DNA of 64,000 nucleotides from NCBI RefSeq assembly GCF_016859285.1, contig NW_024401804.1:394501-458500 (forward strand). The letters are read 5' to 3'. The DNA comes from Xiphias gladius (Eukaryota; Chordata; Actinopteri; Istiophoriformes; Xiphiidae). Under the pieces are notes generated by a model that did no database searches, had not been told where the DNA came from, and worked only from the letters and a program-made list of their open reading frames with translations. Positions within the stretch are counted from its first letter, which is position 1, and each line of letters starts with the position of its first letter. This document shows positions 1-11,644 of the stretch, piece by piece. The translations under genes and the position numbers were made by a program.

Positions 1-1077
1 ATTTTGAGAATCAAAACCAGTAAAAAAGATCAGATGTCTCTGTTTCCAGCTTCTCAAGCGAAGGTAAATATCGCTGTCAGCTGAAGACGCCACAGCCAAC
101 TCTGAAATCCTATAACATCAGCATTTTTCACCATCTTCCGGGACTTTATGGAGGAAACTATCACAAAAGAAAAGAAAAAGAGATTATAAACTGTATTAAT
201 TGCAGCCTTTAGTTAAGTTGGCGTAACACACACCCTAAGGGAGCAGAACTCCCTTTGAAAGGATGATTTCAGGTTTACAACTCGGGTTCTAACGAGCAGG
301 TTGGAAACGAACCGTCGGCTTCTCCAGGTGATGAAAACCACTTTTACTTGGGGGTCAAGCTGAAAGTGAGACACTTGAAATGTCGGTAATAATCCTTAAT
401 TGAAAAAGTCTTAAAAAGCACTGAATTTATTTCCTCCAAAAAAAAGGGGGGATAAAAAAAGTGTTGAATTTAATTTACAAAAGTCTTTTTTCAAATATTT
501 TCTCTTTCTTCCGTTTTTTTTCTGCTTTTTTTTCGTACGTCCATCAGTCCAAACTAAAAGTTCCTTTGCTTTTATGCAGCATATGACAAAAGAAATCTTA
601 CAGTTGCAGCTAAAACCAGCAACAGAAAAATGACTGAAAGGATCAATCAAGTTATCAAATAGTGGATTTTCTTTTCTTTCCACTAATCAAATCATTGATT
701 AATCATGGCAGCTCGAAAATGATTAATCATTAGTAACTGTTTAATCCGTCTGTTTGCTCTGCAGCTTATGCAGCTCGCGTCGATTGACTTGATCACATCA
801 TCAGGGGTTACCATTGGAAACAGCTGGGAAGCAGAAAAAATGTGATATAACCAGAAATAATTCTAGTCCCTATCGTCTGCTGGTTGGTAATAATGGTGGA
901 GAGTATTAAATTTGATTCTGCGCGATGTTAAAAATGTCTCAAATTTAAGTTGGTGAACAGCAGCAGAGAAACGACTGGTGATGGATGTTTACAATCAACA
1001 GTTCAGGTCATGGTTTTACCATTTTGTCAGCTTGTCTGTTTCCAACCTGCATGATATGAGAAAAAGGAAGTAATGAT

Positions 1078-1140
1078 AATAATACATTTTATTTATACAG
1101 TGCTTTTCAAGATATTCAATGAAACTTTACACAGAAGGAA
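1078..1140 (+). repeat. Interspersed repeat fragment (TTTATTTATA-agCaCTTTtca type)
   Basis: The stretch resembles a widespread fish repeat that begins with a TTTATTTATA motif followed by a GCTTTTCAA motif and a CTTTACA motif. The same start is seen at about 38598. It is followed by several hundred bases of A/T-rich sequence. The family assignment rests on remembered resemblance, not on a search. Confidence 0.5.
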
Positions 1141-1899
1141 AATTCCTAAATAATATAAAATATAGTATTATTAATAATAAAGTATTGGAATTATTATACG
1201 AATTATAAAATAACAGGCTGATACAATGTATAGAAAACAAGAAAATGACACTGGGTAGATTAATAAATCAAGTAAATGGATAGAAGAGAATAAAAAGAAC
1301 AGTTATGAACTGAATGAATAATTAGCTTATAAAAATTAAACAGAATTTAAAAAAAATATATTAAAAAGGTAAATGAGGAAAAAACTGGTTAAAAATTAAT
1401 AGGTAGATTCAAAAATTGAATTAATAGATTTAACAATGTAAATCTTTTTATCATAACGCTAAGCACTAATAAAAATACACACTAAAATAAACATAAACTA
1501 CTATACTGATAAAATATCAGTATCCAAATGAGTGATGAGTCTCCAGGTTTTGTGGGTCCCGTCTGTCTGTGACGGACTGTTCTCTGTCCCGACACAATGT
1601 CCAACAGAATCACAAAATGCTGTTTCCACAATAGAAACGCAGAGAAACAGCGGCTGACTCGACTCTCACTGGTTCCACTGTCTTCTCACAAAGACACACA
1701 CTGAATGACGGCGAGTTCAACTGGCAGCCTGGTTTTCAGCTGATAGAAGGGTCCATTTAGTGGCTGCTCTGGGGCTTTCCATCACATCACACCACCTTCC
1801 TCTGCGGATGAAGTTTGCCTGAAGAATCAGATTTTAAAATTTCCTTTTTTGGGGGCATTTTATAAATCAAGTAATCATTTACGTCATTTATCAAGTAAA

Positions 1900-2105
1900 A
1901 ATTCGAACTATTTCTTGGTTCCTGCTTCATAAATGTGAAGATTTACTGCTTGTCCTTGTCTTACTTGATAGTAAACTGAGTACATTTGGGGTTTTGGACA
2001 GTTGGACAGACAAAACAAGACGTCACCTTGGACGGGACAGTTTTCACTATTTTCAGACATTTTGTGGACTTAACAACTCATCGATCAGCAGAAAACAAAA
2101 GTGAC
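1900..2105 (-). repeat. Copy of the TAATCGATTAAT-type interspersed repeat family
   Basis: The segment carries the family signature in reverse orientation: a run reading GATAGTAAACTGAGTA, then TTTGGACAGTTGGACAGAC, then CGTCACCTTGG, then TTTTCAGACATTTTGTGGAC. The same ordered blocks recur in the copies at 16586, 33825 and 52665. It is probably a non-autonomous DNA transposon. The frame at 1986-2405 is not a gene. Confidence 0.65.
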
Positions 2106-2810
2106 GGATTCGATGATGATAAAAATATCCCCCAGTTGCAGCTCTACTTTAAATGGGACCTCCTAACCAATATTTTCTCTCTTTTTTGTTGTTTTCATGG
2201 ACTTCCTTTCCATGTTGGCTTGAAATCCAAGACTGAACTCTTAGGAAGTTCACGTGACATGATCAAAAGCTCCAGAGCGTCCACGAAATGGATCTTCGTT
2301 TTGGTCTTCTGTATTTTTAACTTTGAAGACTACAAGTGCCCGGATTTGCTCTTTTCCGCCACGTTTTTTGTTCCTTGTTCAGTCAGTGAAAAGCTCCTTA
2401 CCTAGTGACACTCACTGAGTCACCTCCAGGGGCTGGAGAAATGCAGCTACAGATTTCATAGTTCGGCTCTTGGTGTCAGTTTCGTCGGTCGGTCGACGGC
2501 TGAAAGAGCCCGAAGCATCAGTACTGTCGCCGTGGTTACCTGCAGGTCAATAGAGTAAATTGATTTTAACGGACCTCTCTCAGCCAATCAGACGTGAGGC
2601 TTTTCTGTTGCCAGGGAGAAACTCGGATTTGATAAAAGGCTGATATCGTGCCCGTCGATAGTAAAGTCAGTAGCACACGGCTCCACCTTTTTCTTACCGT
2701 TTGTTTCCCATTTTCAGCCTGAACAATAGCAGCACACGTGAGTGCTGCTCACCATTCAGACAGGAGAGAAACGGCTTTTCACTGTGTACACAATAGAACC
2801 CATTTGCAAT

Positions 2811-2841
<31 letters not shown>

Positions 2842-2850
2842 GAGAGAGAG
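2811..2850. repeat. Microsatellite (AC)n followed by (AG)n
   Basis: An uninterrupted AC run passes into an AG run. Confidence 0.95.
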
Positions 2851-3449
2851 GCCTGCTGACTGCATGAACAACCCGCTGGAGTCAGATTGGAAGAAGCAGG
2901 AAATCACTGTTCACTTCAACTGGTTTTTCAGTCAACACTGTTGATTTAACACTGAATACCGTAGGAGGCTGTAGCTTTTAATAATTATGAGAATGTGTAT
3001 AAATGTATATATGCTGTTACGGAAATTCTCTGCTGCTGGTGAAGGACGACCGACAAGCTTTTTATTTTCTTTGCAAAGAAAAGGTCAATCAACACACGAG
3101 TGGCCGAAATGAAGAAGGACCCCGAGCATGTGGAGAACTAAGCATTTATACCTGAGGGAAGGCCCCCTGCCCCGGGGTGTGTTTTCACACCCTTTTGTCC
3201 TCCGTGGGCATCGGTGCCGACTCCACGCCCGAGGCATCCTGCAGGGCTTTGTATGTAGATGGAAAATCAAGGGGTCTAGACATCACAGGACCTGATATCC
3301 CGGTAGAAAGTGGGAGGTGGGGGATCTCAGGTAGTTGAAAAACAAGGGGATTGAATCACAATTACAGTACAACTATATACACATATATAAATAGATTTAT
3401 AAATAAAGATATGAATAAATAAATATGTATACTTAAATATGTATACATA

Positions 3450-3451
3450 TA

Positions 3452-3485
<34 letters not shown>

Positions 3486-3486
3486 G

Positions 3487-3540
<54 letters not shown>
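3450..3540. repeat. Compound microsatellite (TG)n(TA)n(CA)n
   Basis: A short TG tract, a TA tract and a long CA tract lie end to end. The TG and CA arms are mutually complementary around the TA core, so the locus can fold into a long imperfect hairpin. Apparent reading frames on both strands are artefacts of the repeat. Confidence 0.95.
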
Positions 3541-3543
<3 letters not shown>

Positions 3544-3549
3544 TCATAC

Positions 3550-4060
3550 TGTGCTTGGTTCGCCCATCTATCTACTCATTTATCTGCTCAATCATCTCTC
3601 TTATTTATTATCAGTCAACGGTTTGAAAGATCTATATTTATTTTTATATCTGTTTGAATTTATCCATTTACTTAGGTATTCTATTTTTCGAATATATTTT
3701 ATCTATCTACTTTGTAACCAATTTGCTCTACTTTTATCTACTTTTATCTATTTATTTGCTTTTTAATCTACGCATTTATTTTACATCACTTCTGTTTTAT
3801 TTATTCTTTTCCATATGCACCACTCAGCCACAACATTAATACCAACTTATTTCATCTACTTGGATTTATTTAATCTGTTTAGTAATTTTTTAACGGACCT
3901 ACCTGCAGATTCTTGCCTCGTTTCTTTTTTTTTTTTTAAATCAATATTTGTTCTACTTTTATTTACTTTTCTACATTTTTGCCCATCTACCTTTTTTTTC
4001 ACGCATTTATTTATTCGACTTATAACTACATTTTTTTTTATTATTCTATTTTACCTTTCT
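3550..4060. repeat. T-rich degenerate TTTATCTA-like array
   Basis: About 500 bp of pyrimidine-rich sequence is built from variants of TTTATCTA, CTACTTTTATCTA and CATTTATTTA, with interspersed T runs. It looks like a decayed tetra- or octanucleotide satellite. It ends just before the CpG-rich promoter region of the first zinc-finger gene. Confidence 0.7.
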
Positions 4061-4094
4061 ACTTTACTTTGCAGCAGCGGGCTCTTATTTTGAA

Positions 4095-4340
4095 GTCAGC
4101 TGTCAGTTGTCCCGGAAGTTTGCGTCGGGCGGAAACCAAAAGAAAAAGGAGAAGAAGAAAAAAAAACAACAACCCGATTTCTCGTCCTTTGTGGTCGCAG
4201 ACGGGCGGCGTTGACGTCCAAACGGGCTCGGTCCGCCGCCGCATCACCGACGACGCCGCCCGTTTCAGAGCCCGTCGCAGCTCCGCGCGGTCCCGCTAGG
4301 AGCAGTTCGAGCCCCGGCCAGTGTCCTCGCGAGCGGCGGG
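4095..4340 (+). promoter_or_regulatory. CpG-rich promoter / 5' UTR of first zinc-finger gene
   Basis: Base composition switches abruptly from T-rich to CpG-rich. An ETS-type core, CCGGAAGT, sits at 4112-4119 and a CRE-like TGACGTC at about 4211. There is no TATA box at an obvious distance. The transcription start itself cannot be placed from sequence. Confidence 0.45.
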
Positions 4341-7300
4341 ATGTCCGTCACGACGAGCAGGGCGCTCCGCGAGCAGCTGTCCGTCATCATGGGCGCGCTG
4401 ACCAAAGCGGCGGTGGCGGAGATCTGCGAGGTGGTGGACGAAGGCTACGCGGTGCTGCGGATGGAGATCTCCCGGAGCCGCAAGGAGAACGAGGACCTGC
4501 GGAAGAAGCTGCACCTCATCGAGTCCATCGTGGTCCCGGGGAACTGCGGGGGGAAGGCGGCCGAACCGGAGGTCGTAGCGGCCGCGGAGGGCGCGCAGCA
4601 GGCGGAGGCGCCGCGGCAGCCGCCGCCGCCGCCGCGGGACGGTGACGGAGGAGACGGGGGAGCCGCGGTGGTGGTGCGGGACGAGGTAAACACACAGCTG
4701 GCCTGGCTCGTCCAGATCCGATCCGGATCCTTTACTTGAGCGATGTCGCCGCACTATCAAAAATACTCAATTACAAGTTCGAGCCCCGCATTTACAGCGT
4801 TACTTTAGTATCAAAGTGATGAGAGAAATGAGAAAAAAGTGCCCGGTGCAGAGCCCGGGACTATTCACGCGTTCACGCGTCCGCAGCGGTCCTGATGACC
4901 GACCGGGCAAACGGAGCCCCGGAAGCTCCAGGTTCGCCCCGTAACACGATCTGATCGTCCGCAAATTTAAAAGACAACATCAACCCTCACAGCCTCCACC
5001 TCGTGGTTCTGGTCCTGTGCAGGGACTCTGTGTCAAAGTCTAGTTTTATTTCGGTTTTCATTGAGCTCCTCAGTTGTAAAGTTGCGTTTGGCAGAAACAG
5101 AGAAGCTCAAATGAATCATCCGGGGAAAAGCTGGAAGGCTGTTTTCATTATCAATGCGTCTGACAGGTATTATCTTCGGCAAAGGATCGATTGTTCAGAA
5201 GATGGTGAAAAGGGCCCATCGTTAGTCCCCGAGGCCCCAGGGAACGTCATCAAAATGACCGACCATAACGACAACAGCAGGCGAGCTGGGCCCAGGGAAT
5301 TGTGGGAATTAAAATTTAAAAAAAATGTAAAAAACTTGAACGATGCATCGATTTTTTCCAAATTGTTGCCAAATAATTTCCTGTCAAAAGACTAATTGAT
5401 TGGGGCACCGGTCGGTTTCTTGGTGCCCCGAGGCAATGATGAGACGGACCCACATCGTGCGGGTCCACGGGGGCCCTAGAACGCGTTTTGGACCCGGGGC
5501 TCCCTAGGTGGCTAATCCGGCCGTCTACTGTACATAAAGGACTGAGGATTAATCAGGTGACTGATGTCTCGATTAATCGGTTTGATTGGTTTGTAAAACG
5601 AAAATGGTGACGAATGGCGTCACAGTTAGCAGGAGGCCAAAGACGAGGAAAAGCAGCAAATCCTCCCTTCGGAGAAGCTGGAACCATGAGGCCGTTTTCA
5701 TTTTCTGTTCATTCACTGATTGATACACACACATCTATGAAAATGGTGACTTGACAAGCGATCTCTAAACCCCCCACAGACCCTGACTGAGGCCTCCACC
5801 CGTTTTTATGGAGCTCCAAAAGGTGTTCGTTTGTAAGATGGTGCTCTTATGAAGGGAAGATATTATCACGTGAGGAAAAGAGCCATTCTCTTGGGAAAAG
5901 GTTAATAGAGTCATTGTTCCCACAGGAATATCATTCGAGGGGCTGCGGCTAACGATTAATCTGCCGATTTTGGGTTTTTTATTTTGATTAATCGTTTTGT
6001 GTGCAAAGTGCCAGAAACCTGTGAAAAAGTCCGAAAACATTCCGCTCACTCTCACATCATGTTTGAGAAACTGGAAACAGCAAATATTTTTTTTTCTTAA
6101 GAAACGACTGACGCGATTATTAGGTGGTCAGAAGAGTTGCAGATTCGTTTCCTGTTGACGGTCGAATCCATTCATTGACTAGTCGTCGCGGCGCCGAAGA
6201 GTTTGCCCTCGCCACATAGAGCGGCACGTTGCTCCGTCATGCTAACTACGGTTCCCCGTGTGGTACCCCACAGTTTTTCCTTCAGTAGTGCTTCCGTAAT
6301 ACTGGTGATAATGTGGGCCTGGACACAAGTCATAGCGTCCTTTCATTTCTGGTGCCGCTACGCCTTTAAAAAGACGCAGTGAAATGCTGTTACTGCCAAG
6401 AGCAGGCGGGGTTGCAATTATATTTTTAATCCCATATAATCTCCAGATCAGAAGTTAATTATCTTCTTATCTCTGCTGCGAAACCTCCGTGCGCGCGCTG
6501 TCACGCTGATGTCGATCCCATCTCAAGATAACTGCTCTTCGTTTATTTTCATCCCAGGCGCGTTATCTGGGTCCGAAGGCCTCATTTTCGTGATAACCTG
6601 TTTAATCGTCGCGTTATCTCGTGAAAGCCAAAAGGTCGTTTTTGAGATAGCGTGATAGTTGAACTTGAGGTGAGGGGATTAAATCGGCGACTTCAGCCCA
6701 CGGTCTCGCTCGGGTTTGCATACGAAAGTGCGGGTCCGGTCGGCGCATTAATATTCAAAGTAGCTGTTGGCGTTTTTAGCGTTTGTAAGGCTGTAGCTTG
6801 CTCTTGGCCTGAACAGGGGTTGGATCCCAGTTCGGTGCTGCGACCAGCCCCGATCTCCTCCTTTGAATGAGTTTCTCATTAGAATTTAAATGAACCTGGA
6901 AGATGAGCCCGCCGGTCGGGAATCACGCGGCGTTTCATCTCGATTAACTGGCCGTTTATCAGATTGATCTCAGCCGTACAGACGCAACGCCGGCATCTGG
7001 CCTGTGAGTGGCGTGTCCGCGCTGACACTAATTACATCGCTGTCCGTCTTCCGCAGCTTCCGGAGGTGGTGCTGATCAAAGACGAAGACTCGGACAGCAA
7101 CGACACCTTCGAGGACGGTGAGTGTGAACGAGGCACCGGCGGCCGGAGTGTCTCAACCTCCGGCCCAGGGCCCCAGATGGGGTCCGTGCTTGGGATTTCG
7201 AAGGTTGTGACTGACATCGGCGCAGCATGAGAAAATGATGCGATTACTGTGTTGGTAGGGACGGGTATCGTTAGGAAGTTATTGATTCTGCTACTCTTAT

Positions 7301-9975
7301 CAATACTCCTTATTGGTTCGGTACTTTATTGATACTCCTGTCAGTCCTCTTTTATTACTGTGCAAGAAGGAAAGAAAACAAATTCCAAACAGGACTAGAA
7401 TGTATTCAAAACGTTGCTTTGAGAGCTGTCACAGCTAAGTCTCATTAAGTCGGACGTATCTCCGTGGAAACAAAAAGTAAAATTTGAATCCTTAATGAAA
7501 TCAACTTCTTCCTGAGCGAAGTTTAAGAAGAAAGCAAAACAAAGCAAACAGTCACTGCCTGCCGTCAGGCTTTAATCCTGTCCCGTGGTTTCCTCTCTCT
7601 TGCTGCCCATGTGGATTCGCTGCTGGTCTTTGGGGGGGTCTCTCTGAGCCAGCAAGTCCACAACAATTTGCCAAAAATTCAACCGTTAAGTTTAAGTGAC
7701 TACTACTTCAACGGGTATGATGCAGTCAGCTCTAGCTTTAGCTTGCTCAAAACGATTTGGCGTAGGCCTGACGCACGCTCAGTGGCCGAAACACGCCGGA
7801 GGTGGCTCCGAGTAGCTTTTCCCCCGGGAAGGTTTCATCGCTCCAACAGTAACAAGCTTGGACGCGTTCAGCTGGAGTGAGGATGGAACTTGGCTGACTA
7901 ACTTTTCTCTCGTCTCCATCCTTGGTTTCGTCAACTGTCAACAAAAGATCGGACCTAAAACGTGGTTTGGGTTCTTCGTAATTTAGAACCAGGTTTCAGG
8001 GCTCATCCCTCGATGTCCTCCGACCAAATCTAGGTCAAAACCTAGTACGTGGCCTGACCCCCCCCCCTTTATCTGTCTGCTTCTCTCCTCCTCTCTGTGC
8101 TCACATACACAGTCATTTAAATTAGCTGAATTCCCAGTGAGGCGGTTCTCAGTTACACGTTTGTCTGTTGCCGTTGTCAGACGACGGAACGTGGCCCATC
8201 AGCAGCAGTCACTTCCAAAGCCATTACCAAGCTGCTGAAACGAACCTCCGCCACCACAGAAACCCGCGGTACTTCTATCAAGGTGCTGATCTGAGTAAAT
8301 ATGTTTCAGGGCTTCAGGGAAAACCGGAACTTTCGAACCCAAAAACAGGGTCGAGGGTCTTAAAAACCCTGACCAAAACCAATAAAGTGAATCCTGCGGA
8401 GGACACCAATGTTACTGTGTTTGCACATAATTGCTCTTGAGAAGTGTTAAATCTGCAGGTCGGCTGTTGCTGGTTTTGTTCCCTACATCGAGTATGACTG
8501 AATTCTGGCCGGTTTTGCTTTATGTTTGTTGTTTTAGGCTGAAAACCTAAAGGGCCGACTAAGCAGTAAATACAGTAAAAGGTTCGGTTTATATCTGTTG
8601 GGTTGGTGTCGATGCAGGGTTTTTACTTTATTCAGCTGTTTGACTTTGCTTGTCTGCCACTGATGTTTCCCATCGGCCGAGCAGTAACGTTTCATGCGAC
8701 CTGAGCACGTGATTCATTGGTATTTCTTGTGTTTTTAGTGATTTCCTGCATCTGAATGGTTTGGATTTTGACTTCTGACCTAAGAATGAATCAGTGGTCA
8801 CGTTCATAAAAGCCCGGTTTAGATGTGCACGAGGAGGAGGAACCATTGTCTTTGTGCTGTGACCTGCTGCGAGTCTGGAGACACTGAGTCACATCTTCCT
8901 CTACACACTCTCAGTTCATTGTTCTGATTCATGACCTGGTCAGACTCAGGAGATGATTGGTGAACGTCCTCTAGACTTGAAGCTTGCAGGATGTACTGTG
9001 AAGCACCGGTGATGATGTACTTTGTCTTTTCATTCAGATAACCAAACGTCCGCTGACGGAGGGGCGGCCGCAGCCCGAGACGCCGCCGCGCCGGCCCCGA
9101 TCGGCCGGAGCACGAAGAGACACTGGCCGGGAAACGAGGAGGCTGAGAAGTCGTCGTCGTCCTCTGAGCAGCTCACACTGAAAATATCCAAGCTGACCAC
9201 AGGGACGCAGAAGAAGAGCGTGTCCGTCTACACTCTGGACTCTCCTCCCAGCGAGCCGGGCTGCTCCGGTCGGCTCGGCGCCGACGAGATGGAGGCCGGA
9301 GAGTCTGTCTGCTCCTACTCCTCGCAGATGGACCCCGACGTCCATCTGGTCCACCAGGACTGCTCGCTGGTTTCCCCGAGCTCTCACAGGCAGACTTACT
9401 TCGCCAACGGTTCTCTGATGGAGTCTCCGTCGCCTTCAAACAGAACGGAACCGGATCTCAGTCTCACGTGGACCAAACAGTCAAAGAGTCAGATGTCTTT
9501 CGCTCATTTTCACCAAAACGAAAACGCGGACGGCGATGCCTTCGGGCTCAAGCTGATCAGCGTCTCGGGCTCGACCTCCACAGACTGCCAGCTCTCCGAG
9601 AGCAGCAACTCAGCGTTCGAGTACGAGGACGCCGACATGATGAACTTCGCCCTCTACAGGGACCAGTCCGGTCGGTCTCAGCTCTGTAACGGGCAGCCGA
9701 GCGCCGGCGCCCGAGGGAAGCGCTTCATTTGCTCCATCTGCAGCAAGACCTACGCCACGTCCCAGAACCTGGACGTTCACATGCGGATCCACACCGGCGA
9801 GAGGCCGTTCAGCTGCAGCCAGTGCGGCAAGAAGTTCACCCAGTCGGCTCACCTGAAGTCGCACCTGAGCGTGCACTCGGGAGAGCGGCCGTATGCCTGC
9901 ACGCTCTGCTCCAGGAGCTTCATCGTCAAGTACAGCCTCAAGCTACACATGAAGAAATGCCACCCCAACATCTGA
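4341..9975 (+). CDS. C2H2 zinc-finger protein with three fingers (tandem gene 1)
   Basis: Putative sequence-specific nuclear DNA-binding protein. Coding exons: 4341-4685, 7057-7117 and 9038-9975, giving 447 aa; an optional exon at 8181-8282 would add 34 aa. Exon 1 encodes a helical charged N-terminal module (residues about 8-55, with [20 protein letters not shown] followed by a basic SRSRKEN stretch) common to many fish zinc-finger proteins, then a proline- and glycine-rich tail. Exon 2 is acidic ([16 protein letters not shown]). The last exon has a serine-rich linker and three C-terminal fingers. Residues at helix positions -1,2,3,6 read T,Q,N,V; Q,A,H,S; V,Y,S,L. The third finger has a five-residue step to its final zinc ligand (HMKKCH). 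TGERPF/SGERPY linkers join the fingers. Exon phases agree (0, then 1). It differs from KRAB or FiNZ types. The target is unknown. Confidence 0.88.
5560..5720 (+). repeat. Fragment of the TAATCGATTAAT-type repeat family
   Basis: Intronic. It contains GATTAATCGGTTTGATTGG and the family block GAAAAGCAGCAAATCCTC followed by GAGAAGCTGGAACCA. Parts of the family consensus also appear just upstream at about 5080-5400. Confidence 0.6.
5940..6185 (+). repeat. Copy of the TAATCGATTAAT-type repeat family
   Basis: Intronic copy starting near GGCTGCGGCTAACGATTAAT. It carries GAAACTGGAAACAGCAAATA and ends with the ACTAGTCG-like terminus. It has the same block order as the other copies. Confidence 0.65.
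7255..7360 (+). repeat. Fish repeat with GGGACGGGTATCG start
   Basis: The GTATCG, TTATTGATTCT and ATTGGTTCGGTAC blocks resemble a common teleost interspersed element. A related copy seems to lie at about 44190-44700 (GATGGGTAGTAGCATC to ATCGGTACTGAAACT). Recognised by resemblance only. Confidence 0.4.
8181..8282 (+). other. Candidate cassette exon of first zinc-finger gene
   Basis: The 102-bp segment is preceded by a TTGCCGTTGTCAG acceptor and followed by AAG|GTGCTG. It starts by completing a codon left open by exon 2 and ends with one base over, so it is symmetric and can be included or skipped without changing frame. The encoded peptide begins [12 protein letters not shown] and has no known domain. 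RNA support is needed. Confidence 0.35.
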
Positions 9976-10517
9976 GGGCACGAGGGCGTGATATGAGCGT
10001 GTCGTGTTCTGTAAATATCCGGTTTCAAGAAGAAGAAAGGTTACTTGAAGTTCACAAGTGTATATACTTTTCAAACGGCAGTTAATTAAAGCTACGATTT
10101 TTGATAATCGAGTATCATTTTAGTCATTTTACCAGAAGAACTCATTAGATGGTTGTAGCTCCTCAGATGTTTGATTATCCCCCCCCCCCGTCTCTGGACA
10201 TTACAGTAAAGTGAATACGTTTGGCTTTGCTGTGTTGGCGGGAGAAAAACATCGGAAGGCGTCACCTTGGACTCTTGGCTTCATAGACGCAGTTAATCTA
10301 GGAAATAATTCCCAGATCAGAGCGTCTCATTCATCAAATTGGAGAGGCCTGATTTTCGGAAGGCAGCCTCAACTTTGCCAGTTTTCCGATGAGCTCTGTC
10401 TGCGCTGTTTAAAGTCTGAGTCTACAGATTTAAAAAGCGTTTCATAAAAGAGGCCGATGGTTGTGTAAAAAGCAAAACACTGTATTAATGACATACAGTT
10501 TATGTGTCACTGTTGTT

Positions 10518-10523
10518 AATAAA
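10518..10523 (+). promoter_or_regulatory. Polyadenylation signal AATAAA, gene 1
   Basis: A canonical hexamer lies 543 bp after the stop codon at 9973-9975, the first one seen on the correct strand. Confidence 0.5.
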
Positions 10524-11419
10524 ACAAATTTTGAAATTGTTTGGTAGCAGTTTTTGCCTGTGTGAATGTAGCTTTGTGTTTGGTGAAGGTACAACGAGGA
10601 ATCGCATCTCACACGAGGAATTTAAGGCCTTTAGACGCAAAGTTGAAGGGGACCTGTCCAAAGTCGGAGTTTCTCTGTGGATATAGTGGCTGTAGCAGTC
10701 AAATTTGATTTGTTTATTGCTTTATACGGTTGTTTACGTGAGATAAGACGACATAATTGGCTTCTTCATAAAAAACATGATTGGGATTGTTTAAGACGAT
10801 CAGCAGATAATCTAATGATCTTGGTGCAGTCTTGGCTGCTAGTAGTCGATTTGAGCCGATGTCAGTCCTGGAAAACCCCTTTTTTGATGAACCAACCGGA
10901 CTCAGGCTAAACCAGCAGAAATGGCCATGAGGTAAACACAGAACGCCGTCTTTCAAGGAGAAGACAAAGCCTCATTGTCGCACAGTACGGGGACTGTGGA
11001 TTTCGTCCTCCGTCTCTGGGTCTTGGTGTTAGGAAGGGACAAGACGAGCCTGAATAGATGTGAACCAGTCCTCTACGTCACACGTCGTCTGTGGTCACAA
11101 TGTCAGAAGAAAGGGGGGTTGTTCAAGCGTTCGCATTCTGTGGCCAGGTGTCATATTTGGAAACCGGTTTGATAACTCGACTGGCCCGGGGGCCCCTGAC
11201 CCCCCCTGACCCCCACTGACTGCTGGAAAGTCGATAGAACGACCACAGAGGGCAAACGACAGAACCCCAGAAGAGCCATAGACTCATAACTAGTATAAAC
11301 AAACGTGTCTGAAGTCACTTTGGATTTAGAAGTTTCGGGCAGAACTGAGGTTGTTTTTTTTTTCTTCAGGTTTTCATACCTGGAATAGTTTCGCACATTG
11401 CACATGCGCACTTTGGATC

Positions 11420-11446
11420 GTGTGTGTGTGTGTGTGTGTGTGTGTG
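11420..11446. repeat. Microsatellite (GT)n
   Basis: An uninterrupted GT run lies about 200 bp upstream of the second zinc-finger start codon. Confidence 0.95.
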
Positions 11447-11644
11447 GCCGTTTTTGCCCCACGCATCACTTCCTGGTTTGTGTCGGGGACTGTTTACGCC
11501 AGGTGGAAGCCTACATTCAGATACGCGCAGCGGGCGCGTACGGGTTCCGGGTTCCGGGTTTTTTTTTTTTTTTGCTTTTCCCTTCTCACCTCGCGCAGCA
11601 GTTCGGATTCAGTTCAAACGAAGACGCACGCGGCGGATCGAAAC

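Larger units (their letters stand above)
1..4090. other. Gene-free left flank
   Basis: I see no exon with convincing splice sites or homology here. The open frames are short and fall in repeats; the longest, at 1986-2405, overlaps a mobile-element copy. The region holds an AT-rich stretch (about 1080-1510), interspersed repeat fragments and microsatellites, annotated separately. Confidence 0.6.
9976..11580. other. 3' UTR of gene 1 and spacer to gene 2
   Basis: No further exon is visible. The first about 550 bp is probably 3' UTR, because an AATAAA signal lies at 10518-10523. A partial reverse copy of the TAATCGATTAAT-type repeat may occupy about 10086-10290. The rest is unassigned spacer and probable promoter of the second gene. 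Confidence 0.5.

Noticed and set aside
1986-2405. 139-codon plus-strand open frame
   Set aside because: It overlaps a reverse copy of the TAATCGATTAAT-type repeat and has no splice or homology support.
3327-3766. Frames encoding poly-VC, poly-YI and poly-TH
   Set aside because: Translations of a compound TG/TA/CA microsatellite.
4211-4760. Several long frames on both strands over zinc-finger exon 1
   Set aside because: GC-rich sequence lacks stops in all frames; only the frame starting at 4341 matches the paralogous gene and joins the next exon in phase.
9034-9876. Minus-strand frames opposite the zinc-finger exon
   Set aside because: Shadows of the coding strand; the plus frame carries intact C2H2 fingers.
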